Assembly (NCBI GenBank): GCA_022575985.1
Contig: JAKSXM010000014.1
Span: 19,096,001 to 19,160,000 of the forward strand
Direction: 5' to 3'
Source: Anagrus nilaparvatae
Lineage: Eukaryota > Arthropoda > Insecta > Hymenoptera > Mymaridae
Length of the DNA stretch: 64,000 bases
The notes below the pieces were generated by a model. It was not told where the DNA came from, made no database searches, and saw only the letters and a program-made list of their open reading frames with translations. The translations under genes were made by a program, and so were the position numbers. Position 1 is the stretch's first letter; the number at the start of each line of letters is the position of its first letter. Shown one piece after another: positions 13,868-26,287 of the stretch.

Positions 13868-16639
13868 TACCCTACATCAAAAGTTACCAAAAAGCTAAAT
13901 AATACATAAGTTTTTAGTTTGCAAACCATATCTATATCGTTTTGACCACGTAAGTGGTAATCGATTAAACAATAATTTATCGTAGGCTTTAAATACTGTA
14001 GAAAAATTTTAATTTAATTAAAATTTAATCAAGAAAAATACTGATAAACCTACCAAGAAAATACTAAATTTCAGAAGATAAGTACTCGACTGTATAATTA
14101 TAAACTCATTTTTAAAAAAACTGAATAACTCGAAAAAGTAGATTTTTTTTTTGACTCTGCTATCATATAATATATGTAATGCAAATATTTGAATACCTAA
14201 AATTTTCTTGAGTTACTAACAGTAAGCTTTTAAAAATCGGTAGCTTTCTTTTTACTGATAAGGCGTAATTACTCGTAAAATTTCACACAATAAGACATAA
14301 ATATGACGTAAAAAGTCCAAGGTTCGTTAATATCAGTTAAGTGTATGCATAAATTTATAAAAGCAACATTTGGTTAATGTACATTGCACGTATATAATAA
14401 CAACATTAAATTTGCAAAAGAGACTTATTGAACTTGAGCTCTTACTTAAGGGCGGCTTCGTCTTGGTTGAGTTAGTTACTTCGGTCTCATGATCATCAGT
14501 ATATTGGCCTTCTTATTTTAACATTAGCATATCTTTTGATATAGTGTAAGTGTGTATGTGGGTGAGAATAAATACGTGTATCTGTTTAAAGGGTCGTGCC
14601 CTCCCTGAATTTCTTTATTTCAATATATAACGTATAAGTCAATCTTTAGTTGCTATCTTCAATATATGAAATACTGTAATGTGATGATGTTACCATCGCG
14701 TGTGTTACTACTGGACGACCGTCACGATCAGGATCCTATTTGCATAGCGACCAGATGAAGCTATGCATTCATTTTACTCTGACTTGTTCTTCTTTTACCT
14801 TTTTACTTTTTTATTTTTTTTTTTTTTTTTTTGTTATCATCTTCTTCTTGTTGGTTCTTGATCTTATGGCCATATAAATGTGTATGTGTGAATAAGTTAT
14901 TTTGATTCTTTTTATTATTTCATCGACATCGCACTTGTGGTGATAAAGTGGTATGCGCTCCTGTTTTTTTCTGCTACTGATTCCTCTTCTTTCATTTCGT
15001 TTTATTTTTTTGCAGATGCTTGATTCTCTCGCGTAAGGTTAATTTTAAGTCTTAATATAGTTTTTTTTTATATATAAATAGTCATCGTAATGATCGATAT
15101 ATAAATAAGTTGCAAGAAATTAACATGATGCTTGCATTAAGCAGTGCATATCTATTTAAATGCATGAAAATAATGCAGTAGTTACTAGTACAGAATAAAC
15201 GCAGTAAAAGTTCTAAGAAATTTCTTATCAGCTTGGAAATATGTTAATAGCGGTCTTGTTACTAACACCCCCTTTTTAAGTTGCCCCTTTTATGAAATTG
15301 TTATACCGTATAGTCATCCATAAATAAAGTATAAACACTGTAAAGATATATCAAAGCTTATAAACTTTTTATAAACATTAAGAGCTTTAATAATAACAAG
15401 TTTAAATAAAGTCTGATAACATTTTGAATTATAAACATAGTTACATATGCTCCTTCTGTAATATACGACTGAAATTAGTTAAAATTTGGCAGTTTTGAGA
15501 AGGTGTGGTTTCGGAAATATGAAAAAATGTATTGAAATATGTTTTTGAAAGTTTTATTCCAATGCCAAAAGCTTAAGTCCTTTGTAAATTATATGTTTAT
15601 TTCCATCTTTTAAATATTTCAGAAAGTGTAACAAAAACTTATATACGAAAAGTAGTTTTTTTTATTTTAGGTACGATCTTTCATTCATTTCATAGGTGTT
15701 TCATAGGCTTTGTCCCTAAATTCTAAGCACTTCTCCAAATATATCAATTTTATATAAATATTAATTATTAAAATAAGTTGAGAAGTTGATAAAGTCAACA
15801 AAATGATAAAATTATTATTGGTTATTCCAACTTTTTTTAAAATACTTGAGAATTTGTCGAGAATTTGAGATAAAAAAATATAGATAATTTCATGTCAATT
15901 CAGACAATTGAAATTTAGTAAATTATTAGATTAAATTTTTTTATACACTCTGAGGATTCTTGATTTGTTATAGGTATAATTTAGATTTTTTGTTTTTTTT
16001 GCATATCAGCACATTTGGTAAATTTTTCTCAGGTTCTAAAATGTAACCCAAAAATATAAATATTCTATTTTAAAAAATTGAATGCTTGCAAAATAAAGAA
16101 CAAATTTTTTTTTTAATTTGCATGTAATACACAATTTTTTTCTTAGAAAGTTTTAGTTTTTAGAAATTCGTTAATTCTCTGATTTTTCAGATCTGATACC
16201 TTTGTAACAAAATTTTGCCTTATTAGGAAATTAACTAGGGATTGAAAAAAAATATAAAATTTTTCTAAAAATTTCCCAGATTTGATTATTTACTAAATTA
16301 ATTTACCCTGTAAAATCTGAAGAATTTTGGCCGCTTAGTTTTTGGATTTTGTACAGAATCTAATAAAAAACAGAAAGTTTTATAACTCGACTTCTAAATA
16401 TACGATTTCAAAAAAATTATTTTACAAATACAAGTTGACAAAATTAAACTGGAGACAATTATTGTCTATTATAGACAGCTTAACTTTTATTTAATTAGAA
16501 AAAATTCAAAAAATCTTTAAGTATGGTAACTTATGTTATAATTATAAGGAGCACAGATATATTTTTGGAGAGTTGTTAGTTTCTTTGTCACGAAACTCAT
16601 AATATTTCCTCACTATTTTAAATCTCTAGCCAACGTTAA

Positions 16640-16830
16640 AACTTTTGGCGTACTTTTTTTCTTTTTGGACGTAATACCTAATTTTTTTTCGTGGGAGTTT
16701 GTTAACGCTTAATTTTTCGGGTCTGAAATGTAAAATACAAATTTTTTTCTCGAAAGCTTTTTCGTCAAAAAATAAAAAAAGCATTTTTTTTCTTTTTGGA
16801 CTTAATACCTAATTTTTTTCCATGGAAGTA
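16640..16830 (-). mobile_element. Fragment of microsatellite-bearing repeat family
   Basis: The minus strand reads CCATGGAAAAAAATTAGGTA, then a TTAAGTCC block followed by an A-rich tract, twice over. This matches the internal tandem unit of the element at 61145-62868 (TACTTTCATGGAAATAAAT, then GAGGTATTACATCC). It is a diverged internal fragment. Confidence 0.55.
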
Positions 16831-17856
16831 CAAATAGGAAACTTATTGTTACTAATTAAGATCGGGATACATAAAGTAAAAAATTGTTAAAAACACTTTT
16901 TTCTTTTGCATTTATTTATTTTTCATTAATTGTTAGCTATTTTAAGGCTGAATAATATAAAAAAAATGAATCAAGTGTGGAACAATAAATCAAGTAAAAA
17001 TAAGTTGAATCTTCTTGAATGCATTATTTATTTATTAACATATGTTTATAAAACATAAAACAAGACAAGAGATGACTACTTATTTAGCAAAGCGAGTAAT
17101 CCTGTTGTTAGGGGCTAAGATGAGAGGTCAGAAATAAGATCGAAGTATTGCGATATATTACATGTACATTGGGAATAAGACGAGTTAAATAAGAATTAGG
17201 TATAGGTATATAGAATATTGAATTTTTTTTTCCACGAGAGATCTTATGCTCCTTGCGGGCTTGAGTTTGTTTCCTGCAGTATCGAAACTACGTATCTTTT
17301 ATTCTTGGGATTTGAGAACTCGTCTTGCTGTTGTTGTTGTTGTTATAATAAGAAGTATATATAAAATAAAATAAATAAAAAAAAGGGCTCTAGGCAATTA
17401 AAAAACTTTCAACCTCCCTCGCGCGCGCCCTTTTATCGATTATATTAAATCAAACTTGTGATTTTCTCTTTTAGTTTATTTATTTTTTTCTTGCATATAT
17501 ACATGCATAAGATGAAACTTTGAAAAATTAGATACATGTTCTTTATATATTTATAATAAAGATGTTCTATACGCAGATTACTTTATTAGCGTATAGCATG
17601 TTTCTTATAACTGTATAGGTATATTAAAATTATAGACATGTTTATTTTGCAAAATCGACGAAATTTTCTTAGTTGCTAATTTTGATTCATAACAACAAAT
17701 TTGAAAACTCTTCAATGAATTTTTTTAAGGAAATCTTGTTTTTAAAATTTGCCAATAGCCCCTTTTTTGAGAATTTGAGTGGAAGAAATTTGAATATTTG
17801 TTTTTTATAGAAATGGACCTAAAAAATAAAAGTAATGCAAGAAAATAATATATGTA

Positions 17857-18251
17857 CACTGTAAAAAGTAACTTTCTTAAATTAACAAAAAATTAGAACA
17901 TTTTCGAAAAATTAGTAAATTTTCGAAAAAATTTGTAAATATTCGAAAAAAATCGTGTATTTACTAAATTTAGTATATTAACAAAAACTTCCAGTATTCT
18001 CGATTTTTTTTGTGAATTCGCAAGAAAAATTGATAATTACCATTTTTTTTTCGAAAATTTTCAAAAAATAGTCGTAAATTTCTGAAAAATAGTTGTGAAT
18101 TTACAATTTTTTTGATAAATTCACAATATACTAAATTTAGTAAATTTACGATTTTTATCGAATTTTTAAAAAAAATTTTTTGAAAATTTACTAATTTTTT
18201 GAAAAAATTCTATTTTTTTTCTTTAATCTTAGAAAGTTACTTTTTACAGTG
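17857..18251. mobile_element. Palindromic MITE, copy 3 (395 bp)
   Basis: Perfect CACTGTAAAAAGTAACTTTC termini in inverted orientation with TA on each side (17855-17856 and 18252-18253). The interior resembles the other two copies with small indels. Non-autonomous; presumably mobilised by a Tc1/mariner-type transposase not present in the window. Confidence 0.88.
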
Positions 18252-18321
18252 TATACATGTAAAAAACCTTTCATAATTTTTAGAGTTTATGATTTTTATA
18301 CAAGCTTGCACTGTTAAAAAA

Positions 18322-19230
18322 TGCTGTCAAAAAGTTGGCACTGAAGTTCCTCAAAAAATAAGAAAATATTTCCTTGAACTAGGACTACATCAATTAATAA
18401 GAATTAGTTAGTATATCGAAAAATAAAAAATTAATTTAGCATTTTTAAAAATTCTTTGATGGCATAAATTTTGTAACAAATTTTGTTACAATTTTAGGCA
18501 TCGATTCCAGACAATCGAGTAATGACGAAGAAATTCCTTGATAAAAAAATTAGGTATTACGTTCAAAAAGAAAAAAAAATACAGAGTTACCTTTTATTTT
18601 TCTGGAAAAAATTTTGGTATCAGAATCAGGAAATCGAGTAAAAGCTTGACCTTATTTTAACATGGAACATGTTTATAGACATGGTGGGGGGTATTTTAAG
18701 CATGTCATTTTAAGGGGTGGGGGTCATTAAATAATTTCGAGGTAAGGACTTAGAACAAGACTTAGAATAATTTTTATTTAGGGACTTAGAATAATTTCGA
18801 TAAATGAGTATAGAATGATAAGGATTGTTAGGAGCTTAAAATTAATTTTTTTTTTTGGCTAGGCTTGAAGATTCAAAATATAAGTTTAAACATTTTCCAC
18901 GTTCGTTAATTGTGAGGTTCACAAACCGGTTGTAAACTTTTATGATCATAAAAATTTTAAAACAAAATTTTTTTCCATATTTAGGTAGCGAATCATGATA
19001 TGTTAAAACTATAAGTACTGTATTTTTAGGTAAACAATTTATTGAAACAAAAAATTATTAGTATACATTCTACAATGGAAAAAATTCCTTATTACACACA
19101 CACCCGCGCACAAATACAGACGTGATCTAAAAATCGGTTTTTTAGCATCTGGGAGTCACAAAACATGCTAATATGCAAAAAAACCAAAAATCTCAAATTT
19201 ACCATTAACGAAGGTTTCTCTATGAGGAAC
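18322..19230 (+). mobile_element. Degenerate copy of microsatellite-bearing repeat family
   Basis: It begins near TTGGCACTGAAGTTCCTCA and ends near TCTATGAGGAACCG, the same ends as the copy at 61145-62868. It contains the internal motif AATTAGGTATTACGTTC and, near the right end, a decayed (AC)n run followed by a block ending AATCGGTTTTTTAGC. The middle is diverged, with G-rich insertions. Confidence 0.6.
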
Positions 19231-20634
19231 CGAAAAAAAATTCGATTTCAAATAAGCCTTTTTTTACAAACTAACATTTTTCTATGATGGAACAGAAAGA
19301 TTTTGTTTTTATTAGGAGGGGCAGGGGGGTTACGTTTTAGGGGGAGTGGGGGGATGAAAAGTGTAGTTTTTAGGGACTTAAAATAATTTGAAGTGGGAGT
19401 CAGAGCCTTAGAATACTTTAGACTTATGGACTTAGTATAAATTATATTTCGGGATTTATTATAATTTCGGTTTTAGGACTTATAATTATTAGGGAGTACT
19501 ACGTTAAAACTGTTATAAGCGAACATGTTCCATTATCATTAATTGTGTGAAAACTAATATACGTTTAACTGGTTTGTCAATTATAAGCCTGATATTTAAA
19601 AAAAAATGCTTGGATTTTTACCAAAAATCTTATGATTCTCAAAATAACAGCTCACTCAATCACTCTGAAATAGCGTCACGAAATACTTACATGAGCTCAT
19701 ATGGAACAAATTTTTAGTCTCATAAGAACCTATCAATATTTAGAAGTGATTAAATAAATTATATATTTGCAGATCTTGAGCGGCACCTTATTTCCCCATA
19801 ATATAATCTGAAATACAACTTTTTAAAATTACTATCAGGCTTGTGTTTATGTAAATCGATAATCTTATAAAATATTTTCTGTTGGAAATTGCGCAATAAA
19901 TTTACGTATATGATAAATAAAAATCACAAAATATCTGTTTCATAATTTTTTTCGGAAAAAAGTTTTTTTTAGTATAACGCAAAAATTGCATAGTTGTAAT
20001 TTTTTTTATAAGGGATTTCAAGTTATTTTATTTGGCTAAAATTTTTTTGTTTTTTCTTGGCACATTCATCAGCTTTATATTAAGAAATTTAAAAAATGTC
20101 AAAAAAATTTTTTGTATAATTTTATTATATATTTTTTTTAAGTATTAAAACTTTATATGAATGTGTGTGCAATCATTAGATTGAAAAGGAAAGATCTTTA
20201 AAATCACATATATATAAATTTATCTCGTGGTTTCAATCAAGTAGAAGGGATTTAGTATACATGTATATCCCAAAGAGATAAGGAATCTATATACAGAATG
20301 AATTAAAATTGTTGTGTATAAATGTATATAAATGGAAGAAGCGATAAGAAGTAGAGAGAAGAGAGGGCACGAGGGGGGAAAACAGGAGTCTCCTTCTTTC
20401 ACATATACGCACATTAGTTTTTGGTTTTAGTTGAGCTTAGGCTTTTTAACCGTAATGTAACTCAAAGCTAGAGAAGAAATTCAATTCTCTGTCGCTTGTA
20501 TATTTCAGAATAAAATGGTTTTATTTGAGTGTAAGACTATTGGGTTTAAATGTGAGCTTGAACTCATGAAATTATTTTTAACCAAATTTTTAAATCTTAT
20601 CAAAAAATAATTTGCAAACTTTCTATTATCTCAG

Positions 20635-23600
20635 GGGAAGACGAAGAATGGAGTGATTCAGAAAAGGCACCATCAGTTGGCAGTGGTTTAGATGGGGCAG
20701 GGTCAGCTGTTTCAAGTCCTTCAGCACCGAATGCTGAAGAAGAGTCACAACTTACACTTCCACCACCACCAAGACTTAATGCAATTTCCACAAATTCTGA
20801 TGATGTTAAATTAAAACTCACAATACTTTCGGATGATTCTAAAAAACGTTTGGCCAGTATTACCGAAGATATTGAGGTAATGAATACATTCATTTTAATA
20901 TTATAAATTTTTTAGAAAAATGTACATTGTGGTGTGTTATTAACAGAATTTGTTAGAAAGACGTTTGCAATCCCTGAAATGTTAAATATTTTTAAAACTT
21001 TGGAATTTTCTTTAATTTTTATTTTTTGGCATAATTTGATTCTCTATATTATCTCGTCGTAGCATAAAATAGTTTTGAACAATAAAATTTTGCTATCTCA
21101 TGAATTCGTAACATGTTTTCGGGCCAAATTTGTTTGTTACTTCGCCCTTGAATTAAAATAAAAAAACTAAATTATTTTTTTTTACATATTAATTCGCTGT
21201 TTAAACTACTTAAATTACAAAAAAATTTATTCAAAATTTAAATTGTGTCTGTTACATAAAAACTAAAATACTTATACGTAACCTATGTACTATTATTTTG
21301 CCTTGAATTTAATATATATCAAAAATAAAGATCTTAAAAGATTTTTAAATGATAAATATTATAAGAAAAAAAAAATAATTATAATAAATAAAAAAACTTA
21401 TTATTATGCAGATTGAGGGTATACAATCTTACTTGAAATCATGATATTTCAAAATGATATTTTTAATTTATAGATTATAATCAATATATATAAATTATTA
21501 ATAAATCTCTTATACAGATATTAGCTGGTGCAGGTTTTGTAAAAAAATTTTTTTCTACTATTAATCTTGCATCTAATTTTTTGGGTATTTTGTATACCTT
21601 CTAATAGTCTGCAAACAAAATTCTGATCTATGCGGGTACTAATGGCAAAATTGACTTGAATTTTGAATATTTTTTAATCATAAGTCAAAGAGTTGAAATA
21701 TCTTTGCCAAAATTTATCGGGAACCAAACTATTATACTAAAAAATTTATATAAAATATGTAACTTTAGCAATCTTAGTAAATTTCGTAATAAATTTAAAC
21801 AGTACTGATACGTGAGTTTTTATATAAGACTAAAATGTCGCACCATAAGAGTTAATGTATTTGTCCGTAGTATTCGGAATTTTTCTTTTATTTAAGGAGT
21901 CTTATTTTTTTATACAGTGTAAATAATAAGACATAAAGAATCTTTTAGTTTTGTGAAATTTTAGTAAAATTATAACATTGATTTCAGAATGGAAAATGTA
22001 CACGCGATCGACAAACTCCTTCAAGACCAGAATCTGTTCAAGACTTGAGTCCCAAATCAATACGATTAGATGCTGATGAAGATTCAAACAATGTAATAAT
22101 TTGCAAAGAAGAAGAGGCCGCTGGTCGTGCCTCTGTTTCATCATCAGGTTCATCTGGGCCAACCAGACGTCGAGAACAAAGACGCGATTCTGTAGAATTA
22201 AGACGTTCAGAAGAACCAGATGCAAAAAGGCCACATTTAGAAGAGGAGGCGGCACCAAGACTGAGACTAAACGCTAGTCTAGCAACAGATCCGGCCCTCA
22301 GACCTCAAGCTGTTGCTGCACTCACACTTAAACCTGATGGTTTATCGCCTCCTCTAGCTGCTGGTTTACAAAATGGTATAAATAAAAAAAATAACATTTT
22401 AATTTAATTCGATTATTACTGCGTCTATCATCGAAAACAACTTTATTTTACATTAATCTAAATAGAGCTTCTTTTTTTACTTTTTGTGGAATATCTGAAA
22501 TACCTGCTCTAAACTACGCGAAAAACTATAATTTATCTGCAAATATAACAAAAAAAAATCTTTGACCACTACGGTGGTCATTTTAAATAACAAGAATATA
22601 AAAATTTAAATTTAATTTTCAGCAATAACATCAGGTCGGTTATTCGTATTATCAGCTGATGGAAAGGATTCAATAAATAGAGAATCTTCAATAGCAGCAA
22701 ATAGGCCAACTGCTCTCGTATGTCCACCATGTGGAATCCGTTTTAGCTCTGCCAGTACTCTTGAGGCTCACCGCACATTTTATTGTGCTCATCGTCCTCG
22801 AATAGAAAGTGAAGCTGATAACAATGACGATGATGAAGAAAGGATTGGCGGAAAGTATGAATCAAGAAAAGCATATGCATGTCCACATTGTTCATACAGT
22901 GCAGACAAAAAAGTTTCTCTTAATCGGCATATGCGAATGCATGCAACTTCACCTCTTACTCCTATGCCAGCCCAAGCTCCAAATACTCCGATTCATGTGA
23001 ATTCGCAACAAATTCCAGCACAGCCGGCTCCAATCCAAACAAATAACACGGCAGCTAATGGTTCTATCAATGAAGAAGCAGAACGATATTGCCGGAATTG
23101 CGACATCAGGTAAATTATTTATTTATAAAACATTGTACTTTAAAATTTTTTAAAATTAAAATTGTTCTAAGTCTCTTACAGTATGTATTTATATAGAATG
23201 TGGTTCTCAAAATTAAATCATTCCTAATCACTACTGTATAAATGCTGCTAACAATAATTTAAAAGTGATTAAATGATCTGTAATTTTGGGAATCTTTTAT
23301 TTTTTTTTTTTTGGTAAATCGACACTATTTTGGACAAGTAATAAAAAATAACAATTTTTTTTTTGCTCATTTCATATACATTATAAAAATTCTTATCAGG
23401 GTAATTATTATCCTAAACAATATATTTACTGCTAAATTTATTTCGCAGCTTTTCGGGCTTTTATATAAAATATATTGACTATTGAATAGTAGTTACTATC
23501 AATAAATACTCGGACAAGAATTTTTACAGTGATACAAAATTGTTTTTACTTCATTTTTGCCCCATGCTCAGGGTTATACAATGATAACAATTATTCAATT

Positions 23601-26287
23601 ACAGGTTTAGTTCACTTAAAACGTTCAGGGCTCACAAGACACATTATTGTAGTACACGCCACGTCGTAAAAGATATACCGCCACCTATTCCCTCGTCTTC
23701 CTCGGCTTCATTAAAAGCTTCTCCTCCAACAAGCTCCAGTCCAGGTGAATCTCCGCCTCCGATAGCAGCAAATCAACAGAATCAACCTCAACCCTGCTTA
23801 GCACTGCCAACAAATCCTATTCTGATAGTACCATATTCTCTTTTTCGCGGAGCAAGCGTTTTATCAACACCAGCATTACCTGCTCCTGACACTCCGTGTT
23901 TTCTATTGCCAAATGGATCATTGCAACCAATGACTCGAGGCTTACCATCATCTGTAGGAACAAATAATATTTCTAATAATTCAACAACAGAGAATGTATT
24001 AAGGGCAGTTAATAAGACTCCATACCATTCACAATCCACTACTCCCGTAACTGCATGTCCGTCAAGTCCTTCTCCTGGAGCTCCATTAGATCTTAGTATA
24101 AGGCGTTCACCCAACAGACAAGAAGAAAAAGAAAATAGAGAATCACCTGCGACGCCTACATCAGCAAGCCCTAAGTCTCGAAGTAGTTGTAGTCCACGAA
24201 CAAGATCATTACCTGGAACAATAGCGCCTGAAAGGTTATCAGTTGTTCCTGCTGTTGCATCCGCAGAATTAGCATTAAGGTTCGGAGAACTACCACCCCC
24301 ACCTGTACCAGGAGTTTTGGTCAAACAAGGTGTATCAAGGTAATTTTCATAATTGAATTAACGTATTAAAACTTTAAATTAGAGTCTGGTTTTAACATCA
24401 TACCATGAAAAAATTTTTTCCGTTTAAGTTTAGATAAGAAATTTCCCGTAGAATTTGATTCCCCCCTGAATAATTTGATTTTAACAGCAAGTACGCGAGA
24501 AATCTCAAAATTAAGATTTTTCCTCGGATTTTTCATGCTAACTTAAATTCTTCAAAATTCTTTTCCCTTTTAAATTGTCTCGAAATATTTGTTTTTTTAT
24601 TTATATGTATATTTAAATTTAAAAAAATTTCCAATTGCATCTTAAATTTAAAAGGACTGGATTAAAAAATGGAAGCTTCAAAAATTACCAGTTTTTCATG
24701 TTTTCAAATTACGCCAAGTCACATGATCAGAATGAAAAACTAACTTCAGATTTGGATAACTCAGAAAATTTTATATGGGGGTGAAATTTTGTGTGTCTTT
24801 TAAAATACATTTGTATGAATGCCTAAATTTGAAAATAAAAATGTCATAATATTTATGATGCAATTTCACCTTATTCGAGTTGAAAATATGCTAAATTACG
24901 ACTTTATACTTCAAAATTTTGCCATTATTACATATATCTTTTAAAAGGAACCCAGAATTCCATCCCTATGTGAAATTTCCGAGGGAATTCAGAGTTCTTT
25001 AAAAAAAATTTGTAACCAGAAGTAAGCTATACCTATTATTTTGTCGTCGCCGTAAATAAGAAACCCGGTTTGTTATTTTAAATTCAAATAAAACTGCAAA
25101 ATAACATTATATTTTAAACATTATAAGTTTCATAGCATTGATTTTTTATTTTAAAACTTTTTTTTCAGATGCAAAGAATGCAATATTGTTTTTTGCAGAC
25201 ACGAAAATTTTGTGGCTCATAAAAAACATTATTGTCAGGCACGAGAAAGCTCTACATCAAGTCCACCTCCATCAGAAACGCCATCTCCTCCCCTCGTTCA
25301 ATTGATATGTGCTGCATGTGGAATTAAATTTGCTTCAATGGATAATTTAGTAGCTCATCAAGCATTTTATTGCCCTAAAAGACCAGAATCTCAAGATCAT
25401 CATTCCAAGTGTCCAAAATGCAAGGTATTATTTTAATGAAAATTAATATGAAAAAATTAAACTTTTCTTAATTATTGCTTCAAAAAGTATTTTTCTAATT
25501 AATATCAATATTTTTTAGTCTGTGATTGAAACTGGTGTAGCTCATACTTGTACCAGTAGTCAAACAGGTGGATGGAGATGTCCAGTTTGTGGCGCCGTTA
25601 GTCCGACAGCTGGAGCTGCCCAAAGACACATGGATGCTCATCAAGGAGTTAAAGCTTTCAGATGTACGATTTGTCGATATAAAGGAAATACATTAAGAGG
25701 AATGAGAACACACATTAGGATGCATTTTGAAAAGCGAGGAGCAGATCTGCAGGTACATTTAACCCGAAATTCATTAATTTTTTATCGAGTATAAAAATTA
25801 AATTATTAAAATATTTTTAATTAATTTATAGGAAGAAAATTATATCACGTGCGTACTCGAAGATGACACGACAGCTCCAACTCCTGAACCTGTAGCAGCT
25901 ACGACCCCAGAGGAAATCCCTTCAGAAAATCAAGTAAATGGTAAAACGGACATCAGAAAAAATAGTCCAATACCTCCACCAGGTGCTCATACACCATCAC
26001 CAACCAATACACCAACACAAAACAAAGTTAAACAAGAAAAAGAAGACAGCCCTCCACCTGAAGAAAGTTTTGATGCGACAAAACCGGGCCCTCGTTATTG
26101 TCGTTCATGTGACATTAGTTTTAATTATTTGAGCACTTTTATAGCCCATAAAAAATATTATTGTTCCAGTCATGCAGGTGAAGCAAGTAATAACAATAAT
26201 AACAATAGTAATAACAATAATAATTCAAGTGGACATCCAGCAACACCGACACCACCAAGTGCTCGAAGTGAAGCCTCTGTACTTTAA
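20635..26287 (+). CDS. ush: Zinc finger protein u-shaped (FOG-family GATA cofactor), 3' seven exons
   Basis: Seven phase-consistent exons: 20635-20876, 21988-22375, 22623-23109, 23605-24339, 25169-25424, 25519-25752, 25832-26287, giving 931 residues plus stop. The first visible exon starts in mid-codon, so N-terminal exons are missing. The protein has C2HC fingers of the GATA-binding FOG type (for example [75 protein letters not shown]) and classical C2H2 fingers ([39 protein letters not shown]). A PLDLS motif in the fourth exon is the CtBP co-repressor docking site typical of the family. The first exon has an acidic EDEEW stretch and the C-terminus is Asn/Ser/Pro-rich. Several introns fall just beside finger cysteines. 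FOG proteins bind GATA factors in the nucleus and modulate them in blood, heart and bristle development. Identity is confident; the 5' end is unknown. Confidence 0.93.

Larger units (their letters stand above)
1..20634. other. AT-rich noncoding region upstream of u-shaped
   Basis: No open frame here looks like a conserved protein; short frames are low-complexity AT translations. The visible u-shaped exons begin at 20635 in mid-codon, so part of this stretch is probably its first intron or promoter. It holds one 1.06-kb and three ~0.39-kb TA-flanked inverted-repeat elements, fragments of a microsatellite-bearing repeat family, and long poly-T tracts. Patches of less biased composition, which could be regulatory, lie near 1500-1860, 9600-9960, 14430-15020, 17070-17470 and 20200-20420. 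I found no RNA gene. Confidence 0.6.

Noticed and set aside
23788..24324. 178-aa open frame on -
   Set aside because: Antisense shadow of the large u-shaped exon, whose sense translation has zinc-finger and PLDLS motifs.
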